Below, one piece after another: positions 8,361 to 17,261 of a stretch of DNA of 64,000 bases. Under the pieces are notes generated by a model, which worked only from the letters and a program-made list of their open reading frames with translations, was not told the origin of the DNA and made no database searches. This DNA is from an uncultured Nocardioides sp. Lineage in GTDB: Bacteria > Actinomycetota > Actinomycetes > Propionibacteriales > Nocardioidaceae. The position numbers and the translations under genes were made by a program. Location of the stretch: assembly GCF_947489365.1 (NCBI RefSeq), contig NZ_CANLDB010000002.1, positions 1-64,000 on the forward strand. Reading direction: 5' to 3'. How positions within the stretch are numbered: the first letter of the stretch is position 1; every line of letters starts with the position of its first letter.

Positions 8361-8566
8361 GAGGCCACCGCCTCGGTGACGAGGTGCACGCAGACCGGCC
8401 CGAGCTCACGCTCGACGGACCGCGGCGCAGTCAGGAGGGCACCGCATCGCTGGCACCAAACGCGGTCGTCAGCGGATACGATCTGGGTGTCGCCCGTCAG
8501 TGACACTTGGGACGCCTCGGTCTGGGAGCCGGGGCGTTCTGTTCGTTCACGACGCAACGCGATCAC
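8357..8566 (-). CDS. Small zinc-ribbon protein, DUF6011-like
   Basis: 69 residues. The C-terminal half shows CQRCGALLTAPRSVERELGP followed by VC, a CxxC...C arrangement typical of the short DUF6011 domain found in actinophage and mobile-element proteins; the final ligand may be His or a partner residue. It overlaps the upstream gene by 20 bases and the next gene by four. Binding of zinc and a nucleic-acid role are family-based guesses. Confidence 0.6.
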   Translation of the reverse strand: MIALRRERTERPGSQTEASQVSLTGDTQIVSADDRVWCQRCGALLTAPRSVERELGPVCVHLVTEAVAS

Positions 8567-8816
8567 CGCCGGCTGCCTCGTGGGCGCAAGCGGGACGGAG
8601 CAGTGCTGCCAGCCGGCTGCGCTGCTCGTCGGTCAGGGGTGGCGCCGAAGCCACCGTCCTAGCGATGACGTCCGCGAGGCGCTCCGCCGCGAGTTCGCGG
8701 CGCGCGTCGACGAGTTCGGGATCGGTGGCGTTCCGCGACCTGCTGAGGGCAGCTACGCGTCCACGATGATGAAGTGTCTGAGACACCGGGTCCTCCGAGC
8801 ATGGCTTTGAAGCCAT
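8547..8816 (-). CDS. Small helical mobile-element protein
   Basis: 89 residues. The core (RVAALSRSRNATDPELVDAR, then LTDEQRSRLAALLRPA) resembles a short conserved family often carried by actinobacterial phages and plasmids; I know no function for it. An ATG at 8816 follows 71 bases without a gene, so it may be the first gene of the early operon. Confidence 0.6.
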   Translation of the reverse strand: MASKPCSEDPVSQTLHHRGRVAALSRSRNATDPELVDARRELAAERLADVIARTVASAPPLTDEQRSRLAALLRPACAHEAAGGDRVAS

Positions 8817-8887
8817 CTGCTCGGATGACGTGACCTGCGCCGTCGGAGATCCGTCGACCAGTGCTTACAGACTAGCAGCGTGGAGGC

Positions 8888-9448
8888 TTAGGACTGGCGA
8901 TCTATGCGTGCCGCGAATGACTTGAAGTCGATCTCGCGAATGCCGAAGTCCCAGAACCGCTGCGCCACAGACTGAACTCGGTCCTCCCGAAATACCCGCG
9001 GTCCACCGCACATCCCACACGCCAGTGGCATCCGAAGCCGAGAATCCGCCTCGCTCGCCCCGAGGCCCGACATGAGTTTCTCGGCGGCGGCGAAATCCCC
9101 CCGCTCCAGAGCCTCTTGGGCTGCAGCTAGAGCCGCCTGCTCCCCCCGTGGGTTCGTCGGCTGATTCGCCGCCAGCTGCTGGACACCCTCGCCGCCGTCC
9201 TGCCTCTGCAGACGAATCAGGTAGCCATCGCCCGTGAGATAGCGGCGCTCCCAAGCCCAGTAGTTGTGGCCCCGATCGGCTGCGACCTCGTGACTGACGA
9301 CGAACGACCCGAGTAACCAGAGTGCGTGCTGGTCCTCGCAGTAGATACCTACGCGCGGCCAATCCAGGTCCGCAGAATGCGTCGACCGCGTCTCGGCCTC
9401 AGCCCATCGCGAAGCCGACAGAACTGGCACCTTGAAGTTGTAGGTCAT
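8888..9448 (-). CDS. Unknown protein next to the integrase
   Basis: 186 residues starting at the ATG that overlaps the integrase stop (TGATG). It has a Trp-rich middle (GHNYWAWERRYL), an acidic/Ala helix and a single CGMCGG pair near residue 150 that resembles half of a zinc ribbon. No family recognised. Coupling to the integrase suggests it is expressed with it. Confidence 0.6.
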   Translation of the reverse strand: MTYNFKVPVLSASRWAEAETRSTHSADLDWPRVGIYCEDQHALWLLGSFVVSHEVAADRGHNYWAWERRYLTGDGYLIRLQRQDGGEGVQQLAANQPTNPRGEQAALAAAQEALERGDFAAAEKLMSGLGASEADSRLRMPLACGMCGGPRVFREDRVQSVAQRFWDFGIREIDFKSFAARIDRQS

Positions 9449-10851
9449 CAGGCCACCCACTCGATCGCGACTGTGTCGGGACGGAAGTACGACTCGCCGG
9501 GCTTCCATCCCGGTGGCCTGCCCCGGCCGGACTGCTGCACGATGACTGTCATCAGCGCGCCGAGAACTAGCCTCCGTCGCTCGAGTGTCGACTCGAGCCA
9601 CGCCTGGCCAGGATCGGGCGCTCCCCCGATGTCGGCCAATGCCGTGCCGTTGTAAGCAACCGCGATCTGCTCGCGCACGCCATCGAGCTCGGTCGTCAGG
9701 CGCCGGCTCCCCTCGGCGAGCTGTCGAGCATCAACGTCCCCGTCGGCGAAGAGTGCGGCGAGCTGCGTCTTTCGCTCGTCCAACTCGATGGCGCGCGCCT
9801 GCAGCCCTTCCAGGTCGACATCTGCGGCGGGGGCCGAGAGGAGGTCAGCGAGGTCGTCGCGGCGAAGGCGCTCGACCAGCACCGCGGATACGTATGCGTC
9901 GAGTTGTTCCATGTCTCGGCTGGCGTGGCCGGCCTCTCCCCCACGCTCGGCGCAGCGGTAGAGCGGACGGCCATATCGGTCGTGTCCCGCCCTCATCGGG
10001 CCGTGGCAAAGTCCGCAGCGGTAGAGCCCGGAGCCGAGATGCTTCGGTGCGTTGGTCTCAGGATTGGTCCGTCTAGCCGGGTCGAGAAGGATGCGGCGAA
10101 CTGCCTCCCACTTCTCGCGGTCCACGATGGCCGGCCACTGGGCATCGCCCACGATCTCGCCGCGGTGCTCCATCAAGCCGGCGTTACGTGGCCGCAGAAG
10201 CGCTCTACGGGGCGCTGAGAGCCCCCAGGGCTTCCCAGTGGTGGTCGTCAGGCCCGCAGCGTTCCAGGCTCGTGCAATCGACCTCAGCGACTCGCCCGCC
10301 AGGACTTGGTCGCAGGCCGAGCGAAGTGCAGCTGCCTCGTCCTCTCGAACCGTCACCCCGTCCGCCTCGTACCCGAACGGACGCCGACCGCCCTTCCAGA
10401 CACCGGCCTCGGCGCTGCGCTGTTTCGCCCGCTGCATTCGCTCGACCGCGTGCTCGACCTCGTATCGGGCGTGGTTGCCCAGGGTCCGAGCCACCATCCG
10501 CCCCGAGGAGGTCGAGAGGTCGACGGGGCCAGCCTTGACGGTGTGCGTCGAGACGGCGCGCTGTTCGCAGGCGGTGATGTACTCCTCGAGCTCAGCCGGG
10601 GAGCGATGTAGCCGGTCTGTGTGCCAGGCCAGGACGACGTCGACCTCCCCATCCTGAACTTCTCGGAGCAGGTCGCGGTAGCCGGGCCGCGGCTTCCCCG
10701 AGTACGCAGACAGGTCGTTGTCGGTGTGCACGGAGACGATGGACGCGCCTAGGCGGTCGGCGAGCTCGCGGCAGTCAGCCTCCTGGGTCGCTACACCCAG
10801 ACCGGCACCCTCACGGTCTCGACTGATCCTCGCGTAGACGCTTGCTCGCAC
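9448..10851 (-). CDS. Large serine recombinase (phage integrase)
   Basis: 467 residues. It catalyses site-specific integration through a 5'-phosphoserine intermediate. The N-terminal resolvase domain has the YARIS motif with catalytic Ser10 and Arg8, followed by the RLHRS region; a recombinase domain follows, then a zinc ribbon (CGLCHGPM...YRC near residues 272-300) and a coiled-coil C-terminal part. Length and order match intact large serine integrases, so it is likely functional. The GTG start lies only 12 bases from the truncated comM frame, so the attachment junction abuts its 5' end. In the integrated state it is downstream of, and co-directional with, the host yraN-comM operon. Confidence 0.93.
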   Translation of the reverse strand: MRASVYARISRDREGAGLGVATQEADCRELADRLGASIVSVHTDNDLSAYSGKPRPGYRDLLREVQDGEVDVVLAWHTDRLHRSPAELEEYITACEQRAVSTHTVKAGPVDLSTSSGRMVARTLGNHARYEVEHAVERMQRAKQRSAEAGVWKGGRRPFGYEADGVTVREDEAAALRSACDQVLAGESLRSIARAWNAAGLTTTTGKPWGLSAPRRALLRPRNAGLMEHRGEIVGDAQWPAIVDREKWEAVRRILLDPARRTNPETNAPKHLGSGLYRCGLCHGPMRAGHDRYGRPLYRCAERGGEAGHASRDMEQLDAYVSAVLVERLRRDDLADLLSAPAADVDLEGLQARAIELDERKTQLAALFADGDVDARQLAEGSRRLTTELDGVREQIAVAYNGTALADIGGAPDPGQAWLESTLERRRLVLGALMTVIVQQSGRGRPPGWKPGESYFRPDTVAIEWVA

Positions 10852-10890
10852 AATCTAAGTGTGTCATATTCTCACTCTCGCGAGGTCGAA
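10852..10890. other. Attachment junction of the comM-inserted element
   Basis: Host comM sequence runs unbroken down to about 10879 (codons for FDLA), after which the frame reads RVRI and stops at 10864. The normal family continues with hydrophobic residues here, so the crossover is within about 10865-10890. The matching junction with the rest of comM must lie left of base 1. Confidence 0.7.
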
Positions 10891-11133
10891 GTGGGTGCCC
10901 CGCTTGGGCAGGTCTGCCGGCGACAGCAGCACCGTGATCCGCTTCGTCGCCGGCCACGGCAGCCGGGAGTTGACCACGGCCATCCGGCACCGGTCGCGGG
11001 CCTCCGACAGCGACGCGTCGGGCCGCCCCACGAGGGTCAGCCCCACCTGGCCGGGCGACACGTCGGTCTGGACGTCGATGAGGTGGCCCACCGCCCCGTG
11101 CAGGGACACGGTCCGGGCCGTGGCGACGGGCAC
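10864..11133 (-). pseudogene. comM: comM/YifB Mg-chelatase-like AAA protein, truncated by integration
   Basis: 89 codons remain of a protein normally about 500 residues long. The segment carries the family N-terminus (ARTVSLHGAVGHLIDVQTDV, LTLVGRPDASLSEARDR, VLLSPADLPKRGTHFDLA) and then leaves homology at the element junction. ComM is a branch-migration helicase that helps incorporate DNA taken up by natural transformation. Its GTG follows the yraN stop by one base, the usual yraN-comM(-dprA) order. The AAA ATPase domain would be on the other side of the element, outside the window, so the gene is off while the element is integrated and could be restored by precise excision. Confidence 0.85.
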
Positions 11134-11134
11134 G

Positions 11135-11512
11135 TCAGCCGATCCCGCGGACGTGCTCGACCACGGCGGCGCCGCGCAGCGGCCGCAGCACGGCCACCAG
11201 GTCGACCCGCATCTCCGGCGGGGTGCAGCCGCGCTCGGCGGCCCAGCGCACCCCCAGCCTCTGCAGGCGGTCCAGCTTCTCGGCGTCCACCGCCTCGTGC
11301 GGGCTCCCGCCCTCCTCACCGGTGCGGGTCTTGACCTCGCACACCACGAGCGCGTCGCCGTCCTTGCAGACCAGGTCGATCTCCCCGACCGGGTCCCCCG
11401 GCGAGCGCCAGTTCCGCTCCAGCACCTCCAGGCCCTCCTCGACCAGGTGCCGTGCCGCCACGCTCTCCCCATAGGCCCCCAGGGCCTGCTTGCTCGCTGC
11501 TGTCGTCGTCAT
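11135..11512 (-). CDS. YraN family endonuclease-fold protein
   Basis: 125 residues of the UPF0102 family. The core shows GEIDLVCKDGDALVVCEVKT, the PD-(D/E)XK-like nuclease signature (D...ExK) with upstream GESVAARHL. The cellular role is unsettled; the family usually sits between rnhB and comM. Here it is one base from comM. The DUF2469 gene that often separates rnhB and yraN in actinobacteria is missing: only 127 bases lie between them. Confidence 0.88.
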   Translation of the reverse strand: MTTTAASKQALGAYGESVAARHLVEEGLEVLERNWRSPGDPVGEIDLVCKDGDALVVCEVKTRTGEEGGSPHEAVDAEKLDRLQRLGVRWAAERGCTPPEMRVDLVAVLRPLRGAAVVEHVRGIG

Positions 11513-11639
11513 GTCGACCTCCTCGAGCGCCAGCCTGCGGCGGCGCGAGGGGTCGTGGGGGCCGTCGACCGCGGGCCTGTGGAGGACCCGACGCGGTCGG
11601 CGCCTGTGGACGCGGAACGGCGCGGGCGACCCGGTCGCC

Positions 11640-12338
11640 TCAGGCGGGGGCGGGCTCCTCGAGCTCCACGGCGCCCGCCTCGACCTCGAGCCCGGCGGCC
11701 CGCCGTACGTTGACGAACCGCATGCGGTGCTCGGGGCACGGGCCGTGCTCGGTCAGGGCCGACGAGTGCGACGGGGTGATGTAGCCCTTGTGCACCGCGA
11801 AGCCGTACGCCGGGTGGTCGTCGTGCAGCCGCGTCATGAGGCGGTCCCTGGTCACCTTCGCGAGCACCGACGCGGCCGCGACGCACGCGGCGACCCGGTC
11901 GCCCTTCCACATCGCCAGGGCGGGGGCGGGCAGTCCGTCGACGGGGAACCCGTCCGTCAGCACGTACGACGGCCGGACGGCGAGGCGGGCGACGGCGCGG
12001 CGCAGGGCCTCGATGTTGGCGACGTGCATCCCGAGGCGGTCGCACTCGCCCGGCGGCACGACGACGACGGACCACGCCAGCGCGCGCCGCACGACCTGGG
12101 CGTAGCAGCGCTCCCGCGCGGCCTCGGTCAGCAGCTTGGAGTCCGCGAGGCCGGGCACCACGCCCGCCTGGGAGGCGGGCAGCACCGCGGCGGCGGCGAC
12201 CAGCGGGCCGGCGCAGGCGCCGCGCCCGGCCTCGTCGGTGCCGGCCACGTGCTCGAGCCCGGCCCGGCGCAGCGCGCGCTCGTAGCCGTAGAGACCGGCG
12301 TCGCGCCGCACCGTCGTGCCGGCGACCCGACCGGTCAC
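11640..12338 (-). CDS. rnhB: Ribonuclease HII
   Basis: 232 residues. It cuts RNA in RNA-DNA hybrids and removes misincorporated ribonucleotides. The signature [20 protein letters not shown] gives the first catalytic Asp-Glu pair, with further acidic residues at ADSKLL and in VLTDGFPVD. The GTG start at 12338 overlaps the lepB stop (GTGA), which decides it over longer in-frame options. It is in the trmD-rplS-lepB-rnhB run. Catalytic motifs look intact. Confidence 0.93.
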   Translation of the reverse strand: MTGRVAGTTVRRDAGLYGYERALRRAGLEHVAGTDEAGRGACAGPLVAAAAVLPASQAGVVPGLADSKLLTEAARERCYAQVVRRALAWSVVVVPPGECDRLGMHVANIEALRRAVARLAVRPSYVLTDGFPVDGLPAPALAMWKGDRVAACVAAASVLAKVTRDRLMTRLHDDHPAYGFAVHKGYITPSHSSALTEHGPCPEHRMRFVNVRRAAGLEVEAGAVELEEPAPA

Positions 12339-13165
12339 GATCCTGCGGGCACGTACTCGAACGCGTCGGGACGCTTCACCCAGCGGAAGTTGTCCTGCGG
12401 CCAGACGACGACGAACACCTTGCCGACGACGAGGTCGGTGGGCACGAACTCCCGACCCGGGGTGCAGTCCGTGGCGTTCTGGGGGCACATGTGGACCGTC
12501 GAGTCCGCCGAGCGGTTGCGGTTGTCGCCCATCACGAAGATCTCGTCCTCGGGTACCGGCCCCGCGGTCCAGGAGCAGCTGCCGATCATCGGACCGGCGC
12601 AGCGCTCACCGCTGCTGTTCCTGGTCGACCCGGGCTTGGTGTAGCCCTTCTCGTCGATCGGCACCCCGTTGACGATGAGCCGTCCGGTGCCCTCCTCACA
12701 GCACTCGATGACGTCGCCCTCGACGCCGATCACGCGCTTCACGAGGTGGCCGCCGGTCGGGTAGAGCCCGATCCGGGTCATCAGCGACGTGACGACGCCC
12801 TGGTCGGTGGGGGTCGGCTCGTCGAGCCACCCGCCGGGGTCCTCGAAGACGACGACGTCGCCGCGCTCCGGCGTGCCGCCGCCCCAGTAGGACACCTTCT
12901 GCACCAGGATCCGGTCGTTCTCGACCAAACCCGGCTCCATCGACTCCGACGGGATGTAGAAGGCCTGCAGGAAGAAGGTCTTGATGACCAGCGCGAGGAC
13001 CAGCGCGAGGGCGAGCAGGAGCGCGGTCTCCTGCCACAGCCGCAGCCCCCGACGGCGTCCGGCGGGCGCCTCGGAGGCCGGCCCGTCAGCGGGGTCGGGA
13101 CCCTCGGAGGACCCGACGCCCCCCGTGTCGTCCACGGGGTCCGCGCCGCGGTCGTGGGTGGTCAC
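12335..13165 (-). CDS. lepB: Signal peptidase I
   Basis: 276 residues. It cleaves signal peptides from exported proteins on the outer face of the membrane. An acidic Pro/Gly-rich cytoplasmic N-terminus (1-38) precedes one membrane segment (about 48-66, [19 protein letters not shown]). The catalytic Ser75 lies in SESME and the general-base Lys143 in KRVIGVEGD; the late motif [10 protein letters not shown] is also present. It lies between rplS and rnhB, the usual actinobacterial order, and overlaps rnhB by four bases. Confidence 0.95.
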   Translation of the reverse strand: MTTHDRGADPVDDTGGVGSSEGPDPADGPASEAPAGRRRGLRLWQETALLLALALVLALVIKTFFLQAFYIPSESMEPGLVENDRILVQKVSYWGGGTPERGDVVVFEDPGGWLDEPTPTDQGVVTSLMTRIGLYPTGGHLVKRVIGVEGDVIECCEEGTGRLIVNGVPIDEKGYTKPGSTRNSSGERCAGPMIGSCSWTAGPVPEDEIFVMGDNRNRSADSTVHMCPQNATDCTPGREFVPTDLVVGKVFVVVWPQDNFRWVKRPDAFEYVPAGS

Positions 13166-13220
13166 CTCGAGAGACTAGCCAGCGACCCTGAGCCGACTCC
13201 GGGCGAGCCCGGGGTCCTGC

Positions 13221-13571
13221 TCAGATCTCCCGCCGCTCCTTGATGCGGGCGGCCTTGCCGCGCAGGTTGCGCAGGTAGTACAGCTTCGCGCGGCGGACGT
13301 CACCGCGGGTCACGACCTCGACCTGCTCGAAGATCGGGGAGTGCAGCGGGAAGGTGCGCTCCACGCCGACGCCGAAGGAGACCTTGCGGACGGTGAACGT
13401 GCGGCCGATCCCGGAGCCGTGCACGCGGATCACGATGCCCTGGAAGATCTGGACACGGCTGCGGTTGCCCTCGACGACCTTGACGTGGACCTTGACGGTG
13501 TCGCCCGCGCGGAAGGCGGGGACGTCGTCACGGCGGACGGCGGCGTCGAGCGCGGTGATGGCGTTGGTCAT
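13221..13571 (-). CDS. rplS: 50S ribosomal protein L19
   Basis: 116 residues, full length for the family, with [40 protein letters not shown] and the C-terminal [16 protein letters not shown]19 sits at the 30S-50S interface. The ATG at 13571 is preceded by GAGGAG. A 225-base spacer separates it from trmD. Confidence 0.97.
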   Translation of the reverse strand: MTNAITALDAAVRRDDVPAFRAGDTVKVHVKVVEGNRSRVQIFQGIVIRVHGSGIGRTFTVRKVSFGVGVERTFPLHSPIFEQVEVVTRGDVRRAKLYYLRNLRGKAARIKERREI

Positions 13572-13796
13572 GGGTGCTCCTCGCAGTGGCCACAGGTCGA
13601 CCGCGGACTCGATGCTGGTACTGGTGGTGGTCCGACCCTCGGTCGGCGGCGCCGCTCCCCCTGTGGCAGGAGCCCGACGCGGATCCCCGGCGCGCGCACG
13701 CGGCGGGCGGTCCGTGTTTCGACCGGCGGGACCAGTCCAGAAGTGTGCCACAGCCGCGCTCCGGGGCGGAAAACGCCTCCCGGACCGGGCCGGGTC
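13572..13796. promoter_or_regulatory. trmD-rplS spacer, likely rplS leader
   Basis: 225 bases without a gene. On the minus strand it contains a GGTCGGACCACC region with local complementarity and ends in the rplS ribosome site. The length in an otherwise tight operon suggests a separate promoter or a ribosomal leader. I cannot match it to a known leader family. Confidence 0.35.
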
Positions 13797-14966
13797 TCAG
13801 CGGCGGCGGGGCTTGGCCAGCACGGCCGGGCCGCTGGGGAAGTCGTCGAGCACCTCGACCACGCGGTAGCCGGCCCGCCGGTAGCGCCGCAGGTTGGCCG
13901 TGGAGTCCTTGCCCGTCACCAGCCGGTACGACGTCGCGTCGGGGTGGGCGACCGCCTCGGCGTGCTCGAGCAGCACCCGCCCCAGCCCCCGGCCCCGCAG
14001 GTCGGGGGCGACCATCAGGCGTCCCACCGACCAGGCCCCGTCGTCCTCGAGTCGCCCGCGGACCGACCCGACGAGCCGGCCGGCCGCGCGGACGACGTAC
14101 GTCCGCCAGTCGCGCAGGCCGGCCTCGACGTCGGCGAGGTCCTCGTGGAGCGCCGGGATGGCGAGGTCGTCGTTGGCGATCGCCTCGGTGACCCAGCAGG
14201 CCCGCTGGAGGGTGAGCAGCTCGGGGGCGTCGGAGGGCGAGGCGGGCACGATCGCCCACGCCTCGTCGCCGTGGGCCAGCACGGCTGAGGCGTGCAGCAG
14301 GTCGGGCCGCCGCTCCGCCGTACGACGGGTGGCCGCGGCGCGCCGCCAGGCGGCGACCTTCCGGTGGTCCCCCGAGAGCAGCACCGGGGGCACCTCGAGG
14401 CCGCGCCACGACGGCGGCTTCGTGTAGACGGGGGCCTCGAGCAGCCCGGCCTCGTGGGACTCGTCCGTGAGCGACTCCGGGTTGCCCACGACGCCCGGCA
14501 GCAGCCGCACGACGGCCTCGAGGACGGCCAGCGCCGCGACCTCGCCGCCGTTGAGCACGTAGTCGCCCAGCGAGACCTCCCGGACCTCGGTGCGGGTCCG
14601 GGCGTGGTCGACCACGCGCTGGTCGATGCCCTCGTAGCGCCCGCACGCCACGACCAGCCGGTCGCGGGTGGCGAGGTCGCGGGCGGTGGCCTGCGTGAAC
14701 GGCTCCCCCGCCGGCGTCGGGACGACGAGGGTGGCGCCCTCGAGGTCGAGGGCGTCGAGCGCCTCGCCCCACGGCTCGGGCCGCATGACCATGCCGGGAC
14801 CGCCGCCGGCCGGGGTGTCGTCGACGGTGCGGTGGCGGTCGTGGGTCCAGTCCCGCAGGTCGTGGACGCGCAGGTCGAGCAGGCCGGACCGCTGCGCCCT
14901 GCCGGGCAGCGAGAGGTCGAGCGCGGCCAGGTAGGCCGGGAAGACGGTGACGACGTCGACGCGCAT
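13797..14966 (-). CDS. trmD: tRNA (guanine-N1)-methyltransferase fused to a GNAT acetyltransferase domain
   Basis: 389 residues. Residues 1 to about 230 are TrmD, which methylates G37 of tRNAs to prevent frameshifting: knot motifs [37 protein letters not shown] and [14 protein letters not shown] are present. The rest (about 240-389) is a GNAT fold with the acetyl-CoA loop around [15 protein letters not shown]. There is no stop or start between the two parts, so this is a true fusion, far longer than the usual ~240 residues. It is in the rimM-trmD order. The acetylation target is unknown; the two activities may simply share expression. Confidence 0.93.
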   Translation of the reverse strand: MRVDVVTVFPAYLAALDLSLPGRAQRSGLLDLRVHDLRDWTHDRHRTVDDTPAGGGPGMVMRPEPWGEALDALDLEGATLVVPTPAGEPFTQATARDLATRDRLVVACGRYEGIDQRVVDHARTRTEVREVSLGDYVLNGGEVAALAVLEAVVRLLPGVVGNPESLTDESHEAGLLEAPVYTKPPSWRGLEVPPVLLSGDHRKVAAWRRAAATRRTAERRPDLLHASAVLAHGDEAWAIVPASPSDAPELLTLQRACWVTEAIANDDLAIPALHEDLADVEAGLRDWRTYVVRAAGRLVGSVRGRLEDDGAWSVGRLMVAPDLRGRGLGRVLLEHAEAVAHPDATSYRLVTGKDSTANLRRYRRAGYRVVEVLDDFPSGPAVLAKPRRR

Positions 14967-14976
14967 CGCCGGTCTC

Positions 14977-15537
14977 CTACGTCTCGTCCGGGAAGGGTGT
15001 CACCAGCCCCGGGCGGTCGGCGACGACGACGCGTCCGCCGGCCAGGTCGACCTCGGGGACCAGCGCCGACACGAACGGCACCAGTCCGGTGCGACCGGAC
15101 GGGGTGCGGACCTCGAGGAGGTCCTGCGCGCCACCGTGCACGACCCGGGCGATCACGCCCAGCGGCGTCCCGTCGACGTCGGTGACGGCCAGCCCCACGA
15201 GCTGGTGGTCGAAGTACTCGTCCGGGTCGTCCGGCACCTCGTCCGGCGCCAGGGTGGTGTGCAGGAGGGTGCCGCGCAGGGACTCGGCCCCCTCGCGGTC
15301 CTCGGCCCCGACGAAGCGGAGCAGCAGCCGGCCGGAGTGCCAGCGCACCGAGGCGAGCTCGAGGTCGGCGACCCGGGCGGCCGGGGCCGGGGTGTCACGG
15401 CCGGGCTCGCCGCGCAGGTGCGCACCGACCACGAAGCGGAGCTCCGGGGAGTCGGTGCGCACCTCGACGCTGACGTCGCCGCGCAGGCCGTGCGGGCGAC
15501 CCACACGGCCGACGACGACCTCGACGGCCTCGCTCAT
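14977..15537 (-). CDS. rimM: 16S rRNA processing protein RimM
   Basis: 186 residues. RimM assists maturation of the 30S head and binds S19. Visible parts are the N-terminal [19 protein letters not shown] and the C-terminal PRC-barrel with [14 protein letters not shown] and [11 protein letters not shown]. The ATG at 15537 is chosen because the alignment begins there; longer frames give only low-complexity sequence. It lies ten bases before trmD. Confidence 0.93.
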   Translation of the reverse strand: MSEAVEVVVGRVGRPHGLRGDVSVEVRTDSPELRFVVGAHLRGEPGRDTPAPAARVADLELASVRWHSGRLLLRFVGAEDREGAESLRGTLLHTTLAPDEVPDDPDEYFDHQLVGLAVTDVDGTPLGVIARVVHGGAQDLLEVRTPSGRTGLVPFVSALVPEVDLAGGRVVVADRPGLVTPFPDET

Positions 15538-15559
15538 CGCAGGCCGCCGTACGAGCCGG

Positions 15560-15826
15560 TCAGCGGCGGCGGTCGACGTCGATGAAGTCGACGCGCGCGC
15601 CGCCACGACCGGCGAGGGCGGAGACGACGGTCCGGAACGACGTGGCCGTGCGGCCACCCCGTCCGATCACCTTGCCGAGGTCGTCGGGGTGCACGCGCAC
15701 CTCGAGCACCGACCCGCGGCGCAGATCCTTGTCGTCGACCCGCACCTGGTCGGGGTTGTCCACGACGCCGCGGACGAGGTGCTCGAGCGCCTCGGCCAGC
15801 ATCGCGGGACTCGCCGGGGCGGTCAC
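15560..15826 (-). CDS. khpA: KH-domain RNA-binding protein
   Basis: 88 residues with one KH domain; the GxxG loop is in [16 protein letters not shown]. KhpA-type proteins bind RNA broadly and pair with KhpB in Gram-positives. The GTG start overlaps the rpsP stop (GTGA), so it is translated with S16. Position between rpsP and rimM is typical. Confidence 0.92.
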   Translation of the reverse strand: MTAPASPAMLAEALEHLVRGVVDNPDQVRVDDKDLRRGSVLEVRVHPDDLGKVIGRGGRTATSFRTVVSALAGRGGARVDFIDVDRRR

Positions 15827-16425
15827 GACGAGGCGCCGTCCTTCTCAGCCGCGGGCTCCTGCTGACGCTCGGCGTCGACGGCCTCGGTCTCGGCGGCCTC
15901 GGTGTCGGCCTCGGCGACCGCGGGGGTCTCGTCGGCCGGGGTCTTCTCGGCGGCCTCGGCAGCCTTGTCGGACTTGGCCTTGTCGGCCTTCTCCGCGCGC
16001 TCGACCTTCTCGACCTTCTCGGCTGCCTTCTCCGCGTTGGTCAGCTTCTCGGCCTTCGGGGCGGCGGCCTCGACGGTGTCGGAGCCGGCCTCCTTCAGCG
16101 CCTCGTTGAAGATGTCGAGCTTGCTGCGCTTCTCGGGGGCCGTCTTCAGGCGACCCTCGGTGCCCTTGGTGCCCTTGAACTTCTGCCAGTCACCGGTGAT
16201 CCGGAGCAGCGACTCGACGGTCTCCGTGGGCTGGGCGCCGACACCGAGCCAGTACTGCGCGCGGTCGGAGACGACGGTGATGACCGACGGCTCGTCCTTC
16301 GGCTGGTAGGTGCCGATCTCCTCGATCACGCGGCCGTCGCGCTTCTTGCGCGAGTCGACGACGACGATGCGGTACTGCGGGACCCGGACCTTGCCCAGGC
16401 GCTTCAAACGGATCTTGACGGCCAC
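15823..16425 (-). CDS. rpsP: 30S ribosomal protein S16 with long charged C-terminal extension
   Basis: 200 residues, against about 80-150 in most bacteria. The first ~80 residues are ordinary S16 ([48 protein letters not shown]). From about residue 110 the protein becomes a low-complexity Ala/Glu/Lys tail with repeated EKAEKV- and AAE-type units. Longer S16 tails are common in actinobacteria, but this one more than doubles the protein. The GTG at 16425 starts the standard MAVKI N-terminus. It is the first gene of the operon running left to the comM fragment. Confidence 0.95.
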   Translation of the reverse strand: MAVKIRLKRLGKVRVPQYRIVVVDSRKKRDGRVIEEIGTYQPKDEPSVITVVSDRAQYWLGVGAQPTETVESLLRITGDWQKFKGTKGTEGRLKTAPEKRSKLDIFNEALKEAGSDTVEAAAPKAEKLTNAEKAAEKVEKVERAEKADKAKSDKAAEAAEKTPADETPAVAEADTEAAETEAVDAERQQEPAAEKDGASS

Positions 16426-16622
16426 GTCTGTGGTGTCTCCTCGGAAATCGTGTGCGGGTGAGGGCCTCGACCACGGGTGGGGTCCGGGTCGCTGTCCTCG
16501 GTGGGAGTGACGGCGTCGGCTGAGAGGGACCGAGGCGCGCGCACTCGACCCACGAGTCTGCCACGTCGTCGCCCGCGGTCCGAATCCGGTGTGCACCCGG
16601 CGGTGTCGGGGATGATGCGCCC
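16426..16622. promoter_or_regulatory. Divergent promoter region of rpsP and a membrane protein gene
   Basis: 197 bases with no gene, between two outward-facing starts. It should contain the main promoter of the rpsP operon. I see no clear -10/-35 pair or operator. Confidence 0.4.
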
Positions 16623-17258
16623 ATGAGCCAGCAGCCTCCGCCGCCCGGGTCGTACGGCGCCCAGCCCCCTCCCGGACCGTACGGCGGTCCCCCGCCCGGC
16701 TCCCCGACGCCACCGGCCAGGCCGCGTCGCCGGCGTCCCCGCGCCTGGTGGTTCGCGCTGCCCCTCGTGATGTTCGTGGCGGCGGGGACGCTGCTCGTGA
16801 CGGCGTTCGTGTCGGCCCTGGGGCCGCTGTCCCAGCAGGACGCGGTCGTCCCCGCGGACGGCTCGGCCCAGGGCGTAGAGCTGGACGACGACGGCCCGCG
16901 GCTGCTGATGGCGCCGGAGGGCCAGGTGCCCCCGTCGTGCCAGGCGACCGACGCGCAGGGCGAGCCGGTCGACGTGGACGCCCCCACCGCCAGCTACACC
17001 TACGGCAACGGCTCCCGGTCGTGGTCGGGGTTCGGCGTGGTCGACCCGGGCGGGGACTCCCTCGAGCTGACCTGCTCGTCCTCCGCCCCCGGTGCCACCG
17101 AGGTCCGCGTCGGACCCGCCCCGGCCGGCGGCGCGTTCGCCGGGTTCGCGGTGATGCTGGTCGCCGGCATCGGCCTCGGCTTCGGCGGCTTCGCCGTCCT
17201 GGTGCTGCTCGTCGTGCTCTACGCCTCGGGCGCGCCGCGGAAGCCCGCTGCGGGCTGA
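16623..17258 (+). CDS. Unknown membrane protein with Pro/Gly-rich N-terminus
   Basis: 211 residues. Residues 1-35 are Pro/Gly-rich (cytoplasmic style), followed by basic residues and a membrane segment (about 41-65, [20 protein letters not shown]). A loop of about 110 residues with two cysteines precedes a second segment (about 175-203, [20 protein letters not shown]). The layout suggests both ends inside and the loop outside. This resembles generic actinobacterial small membrane proteins; no function is visible. Confidence 0.75.
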   Translation: MSQQPPPPGSYGAQPPPGPYGGPPPGSPTPPARPRRRRPRAWWFALPLVMFVAAGTLLVTAFVSALGPLSQQDAVVPADGSAQGVELDDDGPRLLMAPEGQVPPSCQATDAQGEPVDVDAPTASYTYGNGSRSWSGFGVVDPGGDSLELTCSSSAPGATEVRVGPAPAGGAFAGFAVMLVAGIGLGFGGFAVLVLLVVLYASGAPRKPAAG

Positions 17259-17261
17259 GCG

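Noticed and set aside
11513..11639. DUF2469 gene expected between rnhB and yraN
   Set aside because: Only 127 bases are available and no matching frame is present, so the gene is absent at this location.
13572..13796. Known L19 ribosomal leader RNA
   Set aside because: I cannot match any described leader structure; only the unusual length and some complementarity are visible.
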